A DNA stretch of 64,000 nt, from assembly GCA_019918135.1 (NCBI GenBank), contig WBZZ01000515.1, positions 145,001-209,000 on the forward strand, read 5' to 3'. This DNA is from Paulinella micropora (Eukaryota; Cercozoa; Imbricatea; Euglyphida; Paulinellidae). The translations under genes and the position numbers were made by a program. Below are positions 26,844-36,021 of the stretch, in pieces (positions within the stretch are counted from its first letter, which is position 1; the number at the start of each line of letters is the position of its first letter). The notes under the pieces are model-generated. The model was not told the DNA's origin and did no database searches. It was given only the letters and a program-made list of their open reading frames with translations.

Positions 26844-29550
26844 AGATAGATAATATTATTACCGGGGCGTCCGATAAACAAATTGATCGGTTCTCCTCTG
26901 GGATCATCACGCACTCCATGAAAATCCTGTGCGTCTCCCCAAGTAGCGATCTCTACAGTCGGCAAAGCGTCAGGATCTTTCTTGGTGATTCTATATGCCA
27001 AGGGTTTGTTGTAGTTTTTGAAACTCTTATTCATACACGGGCTAAAATGAGTCATCCAGTCGTAGTTACATCCGAGAACAACCAGCACATGCCTCTTCTT
27101 GTGCTGCTTCTTGAATGCAAGAATGAGCTTTAATAACGCTTGAGCGATGTTAGTTGTAAGGAAGGTGCTCTTCCACCCGATATCCATAACTCGAAATTCC
27201 TGATCATCTCCATCGTGCCCGTGCCCTGGTGGCTTGCGATGTGACTCTACTTGGAAACGGATTCCTCTGTCAACGACATTGAGCCCAAGGAAACCCAGCA
27301 TCGCCCACGCGGTGTTATCACCAGCTCCGTCCCACTCAAGATATAATTTCCACGCTTGCATTGTGCGAGGGTTCCAAAGTTGCCAATGTAAAAGTGCGGC
27401 AAGCATAGTAATGTTGCTGTTCGCGCCGTGTTCTACCGCGCCTTCAAGGTACGTCAGAATAAAATGCGTATCGGTAGTGTAGCAGGTATTGATTCCAACG
27501 CAAAGGCGAAACACAATTTTTCCTTTGAAATCTTTCGCGGCGCGGCGGCAAGATGGGATCTTCACTGGCAGTTTCATATCGGCTGATATGACTGTGGCAG
27601 CAAAATCTGCTGGTGCTGCCTTCTTGCGCTGCATGCTGGCAACGCGGCACGCCCTGTGAATTTTGTGATGAAGCCTGCTACGGCGACGCCATTCTTGAGC
27701 TTCTACTTCAGTCCTGAAACCGTTAGAATGATCAGCAGCAAGCTCTGTGCAGATCTCGCATTTTGAGAAATCTCCTTCTGCAAAACAAACCTGTAATAAG
27801 TAATGATAACGAAAATATGCATAGTACCTCTGACAAACTTGACGTGCGGAAAATCCATGCGCCAAACTTTGGTGATCGTATTGTCTGTCGGAGGATTATT
27901 TGGATCAACTCGTTTCGAACAACCAAACCGAAGGCACATATCTTTCCAATTCTCGCGAACATAGTTTTGGACTCCTGCGTCCTGAGCCATTTCTTGCATC
28001 CTCCATATTCCGTCGCTGCATATCTCCGGGTAACTCTCCATGAACTTCTCGCAGAGTAATACTGCTATCACATCTTCTGTTTCAGGAACGGTTGAGTAGC
28101 TTTTTGTCAAAACCTTCGTGTTATTTGCAAGAAGTTTGTGTGCTCTTGACAAAACTTTATCACCGATCCCGTAGATACGCTGCCAGGCTACTTTGCACAC
28201 AGCCTCCGTTAAATACATATACTGAAACGATCCAGTTTTTGTTTGAAACGATTCAAGCTGCGAAGCTGCCCAAGAATAAAGCTCACTGAGAGACGATGAC
28301 GCATTCTTCGCTCTCGTGTAAAGCACATCACGCGTGTCGATAAATGAATAACACTTCCACTTTTTGCAGCAGACAGACTTAACTTCCCTGTCCAAGTCGG
28401 CGAAGGTAATCCCCAACAGTTTTTGGAGCGCAGACGGTCTCTGAAGCTTCACTGCACCTTTCGTGCGACTTTTCATCGTGTAGGGGCGCGTTGGATTCTT
28501 ACGTGGTCTGCTGTAAGGAATTGGTGATAATCTCATGATGTTATACAACAGCTCATTCGATTCCATAAGCTCGTCGAAAGTCAATCGAAGCTCGTTGGAT
28601 AATTCCGCATCGTCCACGCAGACCAGAGGAGGAAGCAATCCAGGGTTGATAGATGCAGCATCACCGTTTGAATCCGTATCTGAACACTCTTCGTCGACGT
28701 TCTACGCAAACAAGATCGCTTATGAACATTAACCAGCATGAACATAGACAGGTAGAGAAAAAGAATTACCATGGAGCCAGTAGGAAGATATAGTCTAGAG
28801 CTGCTGCAGCTACTAACATCATATCCTGTAGTGACAGTAGAACTGTCTGACTGTTTCCAGCTGTCGAGGTTAGCATCAACGTCAGGAACACCGGCCTGTA
28901 AAAAAGAATCTTCTCAGTAATAATTTTCATTTATTTATTTTTTACCTGTGCATCACTCAAGCTTGATTTTTCTGTGATGACTGTAATGTCCGAGCTTTCC
29001 CTGGGCAGAAGCGTGCGGCGACTATCTGAAATTGAGGACACGCTGTCGAGAAGCTTCCTCTTTTTTTCCGGCGGAATAGATGATGACCTGGAGAGCGGTT
29101 GCTTTCCATCAGAACTAATACTGCTGACCGACGCTAAAAGTTCAACCTTTGCTTCATGAAGCAAGGAAATTGACTTAAGTGGAAGCGGATGTTCTTTCTC
29201 AGGAACGATGAAACATACATGACCAATGTCAGTCTCGAACAGGAAAACTTGGATTTTAGCTCCTTCCTTGGCAGCCTCTTTCAACCAGACCGGATGTGCA
29301 TCGCTTGGCAGCGTAGCTATCGCTAGGTCTGGATTAGGCGCATAGCTGAGCAAAATCTCTTGATCTTTCGATATTGCGGTGGTGACAGTCACAATAGGAG
29401 TACCCTTGCTGACCTGACATTATTTACAACAATATTTATAGAAAAAATGCAACACACGTAACAAAAACTTACATTGCATGGATGTATGTAACAACTAACA
29501 TAATTTACCTTCACGTTCGGTCGGCAAGTGTCCTCGTCGAGCTTGCCCCT
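25695..29550 (-). CDS. Host gene: SET-domain end fused to DUF7869-like (transposase-like) protein, 5' end missing
   Basis: Exons on the minus strand: (?)-29,509, 29,413-28,946, 28,895-28,770, 28,701-27,828, 27,777-26,863, 26,736-25,924 and 25,813-25,695. All introns are GT-AG (50-130 nt; one holds (GAA)n and one (GA)n) and all phases agree, giving over 1,100 codons ending in an Arg/Gly tail (GGRGRGRGRGRM). The first two exons spell the end of a SET domain (DEDTCRPNVK, then ISKDQEILLSYAP; compare NHxCxPN and the GEEL.xDY box). Exon 27,777-26,863 carries CEICTEL, VISADMKL, LEWDGAGDNTAW, PPGHGHDGDDQEF and VVLGCNYDW. These acidic and His motifs resemble DUF7869-type, probably transposase-derived, proteins. 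The next exon is basic/acidic with a CDCGF motif. The coding region is cut near 29,550 by the GC-rich viral block. A methyltransferase-transposase fusion like SETMAR is one reading. A Cys-rich adaptor is another. Confidence 0.7.
25851..25917. repeat. (GAA)n tract inside the last intron
   Basis: Over 20 GAA units on the plus strand (TTC on the gene's strand) form most of the last intron and provide its polypyrimidine tract. Poly-Arg, poly-Leu and poly-Phe frames here are artefacts. Confidence 0.95.
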
Positions 29551-30913
29551 GCGCGACCTGCAGCGGGACCTGCTGCCGAGGCTGGAGCGCCCCGACGACG
29601 CCCGGGGCTGGGGCTTCGTCGAGCCCGGCGGCGGGGACCAGGACCTCGACGGGTGCCGTGTCCCGGTGGACGGGCTGGTGTTTGCGCGCGGCGACGCTCC
29701 GTACCGCGGCGGCGGCCAGCGCGCGCTCCGCAAGTGGAAGTTCGAGCAGCCCACGCTGGACCTCGAGGTGCTGCGCGCGGCGCGCACCGAGCGGGGCTAC
29801 TGGGTCTGCTGGGGGCTGCGCTGCCCGGCGCTGCGCCCGGGGCGGCCGGCGCTGCACAGCGAGGTGGCGTTCGACTGGGCCCTCATTGGGCAGGGGGCCA
29901 GGCGGGCGGTGGAGGACTACTGGGGGGCGTGGCTGCTGCGCGGGCCGCCCCCGGCCCACCCCGGGCCGGAGGCCACCTTCTACGCGCCGCACCACGAGCT
30001 CTGCCTCGTCCACCGGCAGGCCAGGGCACTGCCCGGGGTCTGGGCCTGCTGCCACTACCGGCAGAAGGACGGGGTCTGGCGCGTGGTCCGGCTCATCTTC
30101 GAGGCTATGCCGGGCGACCAGCACACGGCAGACAGCCGGGCCTGGCCGGTGGACTGGGTGCGAGAGCCCGGCCGGGGCGCCGGCCAGGGCCTGCCGTCGG
30201 GCCTGCCGTCCGTGTGCTCCCTGCCCCAGGCGCTCGAAGAACTGCTGCGCTACAAGGAGGCGGGCGCGGGGGCCAACCTCACGCCCCGCCACCTGTGCTT
30301 CCGCGTCTGTGGCACCGACGTGCAGGAGGCGGGCTCCGTCGTCGGCCTGGCGTACGCGCTGCCGTGGCAGGACCACGCGGTGGGGCTCGAGGGCCCAGTG
30401 CTCCCCCCGGCCGCCGGGGGCACGCAGACCTTTGCCGCGCCGGCCTTGGCCGCCTGCTACACGCACGAGGAGCTGCAGCTCAGGCCCGTGCCGGGCTCGG
30501 TGTGGGAAGTAGCGCTGACGGCCGGCCCCGCCGGCTGGCACCCCCGCCCCCTGCACACGCGGGCCAAGAAGGAGGCCAACTTCCACACCACCGTGCTGCA
30601 GGCCCTGCGCGCGGTCGCGTCGTGCGCGACCCTGGACTCTCTGCTGGCCCTCGACTTGGGCGCGGCCGCCCCGCCCGGCGGCGCCCCCCCGGCGGCGCCC
30701 CCGGCGGCGCCCTCCCCCCCGCCAAGCGGCACCGGCACGGCGGCGAACGGACCGCCTGACCCCCGGGGGCCCGGCGGCGGGGGGGGGGGGGGGGCGCACC
30801 TCCCCGACCCCTCGGGGGGGCGCGAGCTCTCCCCTCCGCTCTCTCCCTCCTCTCCCCCTTCCTTCCACCCCCCCCTCTGGCGATGGCCACCCCTGGCTGG
30901 CCCCGGTACCTGA
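29528..30913 (+). CDS. mRNA capping enzyme guanylyltransferase, C-terminal part
   Basis: The frame opens at the junction with host DNA and holds the second half of a nucleotidyltransferase. It has VDGLVFARGDAPYR (motif IV of GTP-RNA guanylyltransferases, DGLIF...PY), RALRKWKFEQPTLD (motif V, LKWKP) and, after an OB-fold-like stretch, VWACCHYRQKDGVWRVVRL (like motif VI with W..xRxR). The motif I lysine (KxDG) and the preceding half are not present here. The C-terminal ~100 residues are Pro/Gly/Ala low-complexity, ending near 30,913. The enzyme would add the GMP cap to viral transcripts, implying virus-encoded capping. An ATP/NAD DNA ligase is the alternative family, but the PY/LKWK spacing favours capping. 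It is incomplete at the 5' side. Confidence 0.6.
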   Translation: MSSSSLPLRDLQRDLLPRLERPDDARGWGFVEPGGGDQDLDGCRVPVDGLVFARGDAPYRGGGQRALRKWKFEQPTLDLEVLRAARTERGYWVCWGLRCPALRPGRPALHSEVAFDWALIGQGARRAVEDYWGAWLLRGPPPAHPGPEATFYAPHHELCLVHRQARALPGVWACCHYRQKDGVWRVVRLIFEAMPGDQHTADSRAWPVDWVREPGRGAGQGLPSGLPSVCSLPQALEELLRYKEAGAGANLTPRHLCFRVCGTDVQEAGSVVGLAYALPWQDHAVGLEGPVLPPAAGGTQTFAAPALAACYTHEELQLRPVPGSVWEVALTAGPAGWHPRPLHTRAKKEANFHTTVLQALRAVASCATLDSLLALDLGAAAPPGGAPPAAPPAAPSPPPSGTGTAANGPPDPRGPGGGGGGGAHLPDPSGGRELSPPLSPSSPPSFHPPLWRWPPLAGPGT

Positions 30914-30944
30914 CAGTGTAAAGTAAACCAAGGAATTCTGCGGC

Positions 30945-31301
30945 TTGTCTCCACTCTCTTCGTCCATGCCGTCTGACAGAGACAGCAGACCACAGTATAG
31001 GTACGCGCCGGCGCCACAGAACCAGGACCGCGTGTACTCGACCATGTCAGCAAGCCGGGCCGCCCCTCCCTCAGTGCCGCGGCGCAGCTCCACCCGAGCC
31101 TCTGTGCCTGACTCCCAGGCCCAGCTCTGTACTGACTGCCTGGGTTCTGGTGCACTAGGTACCACGCTGCGGTGGTGGTCGCCCTTCATCGCCCTCGTGC
31201 TGCTCGGCCCCTTATCCGTAGCCACGGTCGTGGTGGACATTGTGCACATGTTTGACGAGAGCGGCCAGACGACCAAGTCTACCAAACCGTCTCGGCGATG
31301 A
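30945..31301 (+). CDS. Small membrane protein, one transmembrane segment (118 aa)
   Basis: A hydrophilic, Ser/Arg/Pro-rich N-terminal region of about 75 residues is followed by one strong hydrophobic segment (WWSPFIALVLLGPLSVATVV, residues ~77-98) and a short charged tail. The stop overlaps the start of the next gene in an ATGA arrangement, typical of tightly packed co-transcribed viral genes. A virion or host-membrane protein with a cytoplasmic N terminus is likely. The family is not recognised. Start could also be the internal Met at 30,966. Confidence 0.55.
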   Translation: MSPLSSSMPSDRDSRPQYRYAPAPQNQDRVYSTMSASRAAPPSVPRRSSTRASVPDSQAQLCTDCLGSGALGTTLRWWSPFIALVLLGPLSVATVVVDIVHMFDESGQTTKSTKPSRR

Positions 31302-31945
31302 ACGGGGTGGTGATGTCCTTGCTGGCAGTGCTAGTGCTCGCCTCTCTCGTGTCACTCTCGTCCGAACGCGGGGTTGCCCAGGGCGCAGCGGAGCAGTACC
31401 AAAAGCCGGAAGCCCCCCCCAGCACAGCTAACTGGAAGTTTATGCGAGCGGCCGTCGCGCGAGTGCAGACCAGGGTGTCGGTACTAGCAGCCACACGCGA
31501 TCGGAGTGCGAGGCTGTGGTTCATGTCGACCTCCTTCATATTCGCTACCTTGCTGCAGATCATCGCCTTTGCCTTCATCATCCGCGTCCAGTACGAGAGT
31601 CCCAAGCTACTCGGGGTGGACGAGGAGCAGAAGTGGAACGTGAGCCTCCGGGATGGCAACGGCACGGCCATCTGCAGCCAGTGCGTCCTGCAAGCGGTCG
31701 ATACAGCGGCGGCCTGCGAGACCATGCGCCTGCTCAGCTGGATCTGGGGGATCGGCTTCTCCATCATGGCGAACGCGCTAGTGGTAGCCCAGTGGGCCAC
31801 TCTGCCGTTCCTGACCATGACGATGTGCGTGTCCTACCCAGTCTCGGAGGGCCCCAAGGAAGCCGACGTCAGAACTAGCCTAATGAACGGTCAAGAGACG
31901 ACGGACAGTCAAGAGATGGAAGCGGGACCCCGACAATACAAGTGA
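31298..31945 (+). CDS. Multi-pass membrane protein, three to four hydrophobic segments (215 aa)
   Basis: An N-terminal signal-like segment (VVMSLLAVLVLASLVSL), a second segment at ~75-98 (FMSTSFIFATLLQIIAFAF) and a third at ~150-172 (WIWGIGFSIMANALVVA) leading into another hydrophobic stretch. Between them is a luminal-type loop with two N-glycosylation sequons (NVS, NGT) and paired cysteines (CSQC). This is a claudin/tetraspan-like topology without a diagnostic motif. It overlaps the preceding gene by four bases and is followed by a bidirectional poly(A) signal at 31,968. Likely a viral envelope or membrane protein. It looks whole. Confidence 0.65.
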   Translation: MNGVVMSLLAVLVLASLVSLSSERGVAQGAAEQYQKPEAPPSTANWKFMRAAVARVQTRVSVLAATRDRSARLWFMSTSFIFATLLQIIAFAFIIRVQYESPKLLGVDEEQKWNVSLRDGNGTAICSQCVLQAVDTAAACETMRLLSWIWGIGFSIMANALVVAQWATLPFLTMTMCVSYPVSEGPKEADVRTSLMNGQETTDSQEMEAGPRQYK

Positions 31946-31967
31946 TATCCAAGTTTTTTTCGGCAGT

Positions 31968-31977
31968 TTTAATTAAA
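31968..31977. terminator. Shared palindromic poly(A) signal TTTAATTAAA
   Basis: It reads ATTAAA on both strands and lies 23 bp after the stop of the plus-strand membrane gene and 50 bp beyond the stop of the minus-strand histone-like gene. One short element can therefore serve both convergent transcripts. Confidence 0.6.
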
Positions 31978-32026
31978 GTACTGGTGCCGGCACTGAGACA
32001 GGAAAAAGCAGAAACGTGGGCTCCCC

Positions 32027-32476
32027 TCAGGCCGTCTTCTGCGACTTGCGCTGGGGGCGGTCCGCGCCGGTGGGGCCGGCGGCGCGTTTCCGGGGGCGGC
32101 CGCCCTTGTCCTGGTGCGCCGGCGCGCCGCGGGCGAAGGCATCTTCGAGGCCGGCCAGGCAACGGCCCTCGACTAGGTTGTACGAGCGGTTGACGTCGGC
32201 CAGCACGATCTTCTTGCGGTTCTGCGAGTCGGCGTACGCTATGCAGCGCCGGGTGAGGTCGTGCACTACTTCATCCAACAGCTTGGTCGCGTTGGCGCGC
32301 AGGCTCGACGTCTGGCAGCGCCGGATGCCGCTGCGGCGCAAAAAATGCTTCACCTCGGACGGGCGCAGCGGGCCGGGGGCCTGGCTCTTCTTGCGGTGCC
32401 GCACGGCTATGCCGTGCTTGCTCTTGTAGGCCGTGGCCTTGCTCTTGCGGCCCCCCTTCTTGCCCTCGCTGGCCAC
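32027..32476 (-). CDS. Histone-H4-like protein with AT-hook tail (149 aa)
   Basis: Residues ~1-35 form a basic histone-type tail (GKKGGRKSKATAYKSKHG). Residues ~42-107 align along their length with the H4 histone fold: SEVKHFLRRSGIRRCQTSSL (compare RRLARRGGVKRIS), LDEVVHDLTRRCIAYADSQN (compare the alpha-2 helix), and RKKIVLADVNRSYNL (compare RKTVTAMDVVYAL). The C-terminal tail is basic with GGRPRKRAAG, an AT-hook core (GRPRK). Virus-encoded histones are known from marseilleviruses, medusaviruses, mirusviruses and bracoviruses. A single H4-like protein with an AT-hook is unusual. It probably binds viral or host DNA in the nucleus. An acidic, Pro/Glu-rich stretch lies just upstream (to about 32,733) and may belong to the same locus. 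NF-Y-like histone folds are the alternative. Confidence 0.7.
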   Translation of the reverse strand: MASEGKKGGRKSKATAYKSKHGIAVRHRKKSQAPGPLRPSEVKHFLRRSGIRRCQTSSLRANATKLLDEVVHDLTRRCIAYADSQNRKKIVLADVNRSYNLVEGRCLAGLEDAFARGAPAHQDKGGRPRKRAAGPTGADRPQRKSQKTA

Positions 32477-32733
32477 GTCGGCCGCGACCGGCTCCTGCGC
32501 CGTGGCGGCGGGCGCCTCCCGGCCGCGGGGAGCGGGCCTCTCTGGGCCCTCTTCTGCTTCGTCCGGGGCGGCCTCTCTGAGCCCTCTTCTGCTTCGTCGT
32601 CGGGGGCGGGCCCCTCCGGTTCCTCTCCGCCTGGCGCGGGCTCGGGCGGGCTGCCGGCGGAGGAGGGTGCCTCGGCGGGTTCGTCGGTCGGCTCCGCCTG
32701 GGAGGCCGGGGGGGCGTTCTTGTCACGGGGCAT

Positions 32734-33078
32734 CAGGGGGCGCAGTGGGAAAAGGTGTTCTGGCTCTCGTGGGGGGTGCACGTACGTTAGACGGGACGTG
32801 TGTTGTGCGCGTGTCCCCGTGCCAGCTGCCCCGGCGGCCGCCCGGGCGGCGGCGGGCTGCGCCGGGGGGGGGGGGGGAGGAGGCGGGCTGCGGCCCCCCT
32901 CCCCGTCCGCACCCCCCGGCCCGCACCCCCCGGCCCGCCTCCCTCCCGCGCGGCCCGCCGCCCCCGGGGCCCGCCGCCCCTCCTCCCTCGCCCCTTGTTC
33001 CGTACCCCCTCCCGCGCGCCGGGCAGGCGGGGCTACTAGCCCGCGCGTGCGTACACTAGGCTAAAACCCGCAGGGGGG
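32734..33078. other. GC-rich intergenic stretch with C/G runs
   Basis: It contains several runs of 8-13 G or C and tandem GCCCGC-type words. Frames are Pro/Arg/Gly artefacts. It probably holds divergent promoters for the histone-like gene and the LRR gene. Confidence 0.6.
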
Positions 33079-35853
33079 ATGTCCGGCGGCGCCGGGCAGG
33101 AGAGGAAAAGCGCGCCCGGCTGCCGTTCCTGCAGCATTTGCAACCAGCCCCGACTCCCTAGGCCTGGTAGTGGGGACGCGGCGCAGGCGCGCAGGCACGT
33201 GGGCAACGTGGAGCAGGTGCTCCAAAGCCCAAACGGTCCGTTACCAGTGTGGTCAGAATACCTGAGCCGCACCGACACCGTCAACGCCGCCGTGGCCGTC
33301 CGAGGGGCCCTCCAGCAGGATTTGCCCCTGCGCAAGGCAAAAGATCTGCTGCTCAGCTACCTGCACTGGCGATGCCTGCAGGCTGGACCGGACGGGGGGC
33401 CGCGGGAGCTAGCAGCCGCCTTGCAGGACTTCCGAGACGACCGGGTCCAGCTGGTCCAGGAAATGGCCAAACGCCTGGGCACAACCTATGCACCGCCACG
33501 GCTCACCGCCGAGCAGTGGGAGCGGGCCGCCGAAGACCTAGAGGTCGACCGCTCGCTTGTGTTCCGCCCCTTGCTGCTGTTGCCACTCGCGGACGCCAAG
33601 GTAGGCGCGCCCCCGTCCGCGCCCGACGAGCAAGAGCTGGCGCACTACTGGGGTGCGCTCGGACGGGCCGTCAGGCTGGTGCTCGGCGACCGCGACGGCC
33701 TGCACCAGCTCGTCCTCGGCCTGGGCCCCGGCCTGGGCCCCGGCCAACCGCGGGGGCTGGTCCGGCTTCTCGGGTCCTGTTTTCCCATTTGTTACTCTGA
33801 CTGGGTCCGTGTACACCACCTGGTGTGCCAGGGCCTAGTGCTCGAGGGTACGCTGTCTCTCCGACCCCCGCGCTCCGACGATGAGTTCCTGCCAGCGAGC
33901 GCGACGCCCGTGCACCCCTTGCTCTCGAGCGTACGGAGGCTGTCGTTCACCGAGATGGAGCTGCGCGAAAGGAAGGGGCAGGGCTGGGTTGAAAAAGAGG
34001 GGCCCGCCCTAGAGCTCAGGAGCTGCACCGAGCTGCGCGAGCTGGTGTTTACACGGGCGGGGACCGGTGCCCAGGAGCTTCGTCTCTCGGTGGGGGACTG
34101 CGACGAACTCCGGACTGTCAACACGTCGCAGGACGCGGGCACGGAGCAACCGGTGCGGGTGGACATAGCCCACTCCGCCTCCCACGGCCTCTCCCTGTTG
34201 ACGGGGCGCAGCGAGCTAGCCCTGACAGTGTCCGACTGCCCCTACCTGCCTTTTCTGTGCTGGCCAGAACTCAAATCGGCCGCCGCCCGCGTCTCGCTGG
34301 TGCTGCAAAACTGTCCCGCCCTCCAGCAGATCACTTTCCCTCAGCTCCGCCAGGCCCGGGACCTCGGCCTACAAGTAGGTAAGGAGCAGCAGGCGGATGG
34401 CCTGGCGGCGCTGACGCGGCTGGATTTGCCTCTGCTAGCAGAGGTTGCAGGGGAGCTCAGGCTGCAGTTTGAGCAGTGCGGGGCGCTGCGCGGGTTCCGC
34501 CTGCCCCTGCTAGTGAAGGCCGGGGTCACCAGCGCGTAGGCGGCGGTGGGGGCGGACGCGGGCGGCGCGTTCCCGAATTGGGGCGGGCGGGCCGTCGCCA
34601 CGGATGAAACTCCGCCCCCGCGGGCCCCGCGCAGGCGGACGGCCCCCGGGGCCCCCCGGGCTCTCCGGGCCACGCGCAGGCAGACAGCCCCCCGGGCCCC
34701 GCGGGCGCCGGGGCTCAGCGCCTCCTTCGTCGGCTGCGCGGCTCTGGAGTATTTCGAGCTACCGGCCCTCCTCAGTGCAGAAGCACTCTATCTCAGCTTT
34801 GACAAGTGTCCAGAGCTAACCGAATTCGGCCTGCCCTTGCTAACAGCTACGGGTCGCCAACTAGAAGCACGCTTTGTTACTTGCGGGAAGAAGCTACGAC
34901 GATTCGCGCTGCCGGAGCTGCAGTCGGTGGGCACCAAGTGCCTCCAAGATCCGCTGTCCCTCTCGCTGAGCTTCTCCGAGTGCTCCGGCCTAGCTAGCTG
35001 CTTGTTACCCAAGCTAGAAGAGGTCAAGGGAGACCTTAAGCTCACTTTCTTGCAGTGCCCAGCACTGGTCGAATGCGGGCTGGCAGCCCTGGCCTCGGTC
35101 GGCCGCAACGTCGAGCTAACCTTTGCCGGCTGCGACCTCTCAACCTGCGGCCTCCCTGCGCTACGGAGCCTCGGCCTGCCCACGGGCGGACCGGCACAGG
35201 GAGAGGGTCTGGCGCAGTCGCTGCAACGGGCGGGCGGCTCACTCGTGATCACCTTCGAACGGTGCCATGCCCTGCAGGAGTTTGTGGTACCCTCAGACGG
35301 CCAGGCGGCAGGACTGCCAGGAGCTCTCAGGGAGCTGTGTCTCTATGTCACGGACTGTAAATCGCTGCAGAGCTTGGGCCTGCCCAAGGAGCTTCCGCAC
35401 TGTCTAAGGCTCAGGCTGACGCTGGCCTGCTGCCCCCAGCTCCAGGAACTAGCGATACCAGCCCTGCCGCGTGTCCAGGAGTTGCTGCTGACTGTCGAGG
35501 ACTGCGGGTCGCTCACACGCCTCACGCTGCGCGAGCTCGGACGGGGGTGCTCCTTCCTCATGCTGCACGTAACAAACTGCCCGATGCTACGAGACCTTGA
35601 TATTCTGGCCCCGGTGCCGGTCGACAGTGCGAACGTCGTGGTAGGGCCCTGCGAGGAGCTAAAGTTATCCACCGAGTGGAAATCATCCAGTCGCTTGGCC
35701 CTGCTAGACCTGAGCGAACCTCTCAGCGGGCGGCAGGGCACGCCTAGCCTATCCCAGGGTGGGGACTCCTCGGGTGTCCGGGCCCTGCCTCGGCCGAGTG
35801 AGGGCCGTGGCCGGCCGAAAGGGCCGAAGCGACAAAAGACGCAGCAGACCTAG
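33079..35853 (+). pseudogene. Leucine-rich-repeat protein locus 1
   Basis: About 920 codons on one strand with one visible break. The first ~300 residues are helical (LPLRKAKDLLLSYLHWRCLQ) after a Cys-containing start (CRSCSICNQ). The rest is a run of about 20 irregular LRRs of the form LxLxxCxxLxxLxLPxL (examples: LVLQNCPALQQITFPQL, LSFDKCPELTEFGLPLL, LTFAGCDLSTCGLPAL), with a Pro/Arg-rich linker in the middle. The LRR part is homologous to the locus at 61,252-63,988, which lies on the other strand. Cys-containing LRRs of this kind occur with F-box proteins and in large expanded families of giant viruses. A protein-interaction role, perhaps in ubiquitin-ligase targeting, is inference. AATAAA follows at 35,887. 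Confidence 0.7.
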
Positions 35854-35883
35854 TGTGCCTCAGGAGGGAAGCCCCTTTCGCTG

Positions 35884-35892
35884 TTTAATAAA
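35884..35892. terminator. Bidirectional poly(A) signal TTTAATAAA
   Basis: AATAAA on the plus strand lies 33 bp after the LRR stop. The same bases read ATTAAA on the minus strand, about 130 bp past the RNR stop. Confidence 0.6.
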
Positions 35893-36021
35893 AGTTTGTC
35901 CACGGTCGGCACACCGCTCACACCCCCAAAAACCTGCCTCCTCTCGCCGGCCGGCCCACTCTCTCCTGCTCTCCCGGCTCGCTCGCTGGCCGGGCAGTGC
36001 GCGGTGCGCGGCCGAGGGGGT

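Noticed and set aside
29495-31285. 596-codon minus-strand open frame opposite the capping enzyme and membrane gene
   Set aside because: Composition is Arg/Gly/Ala low complexity. The plus strand has recognisable motifs and an ATGA gene overlap.
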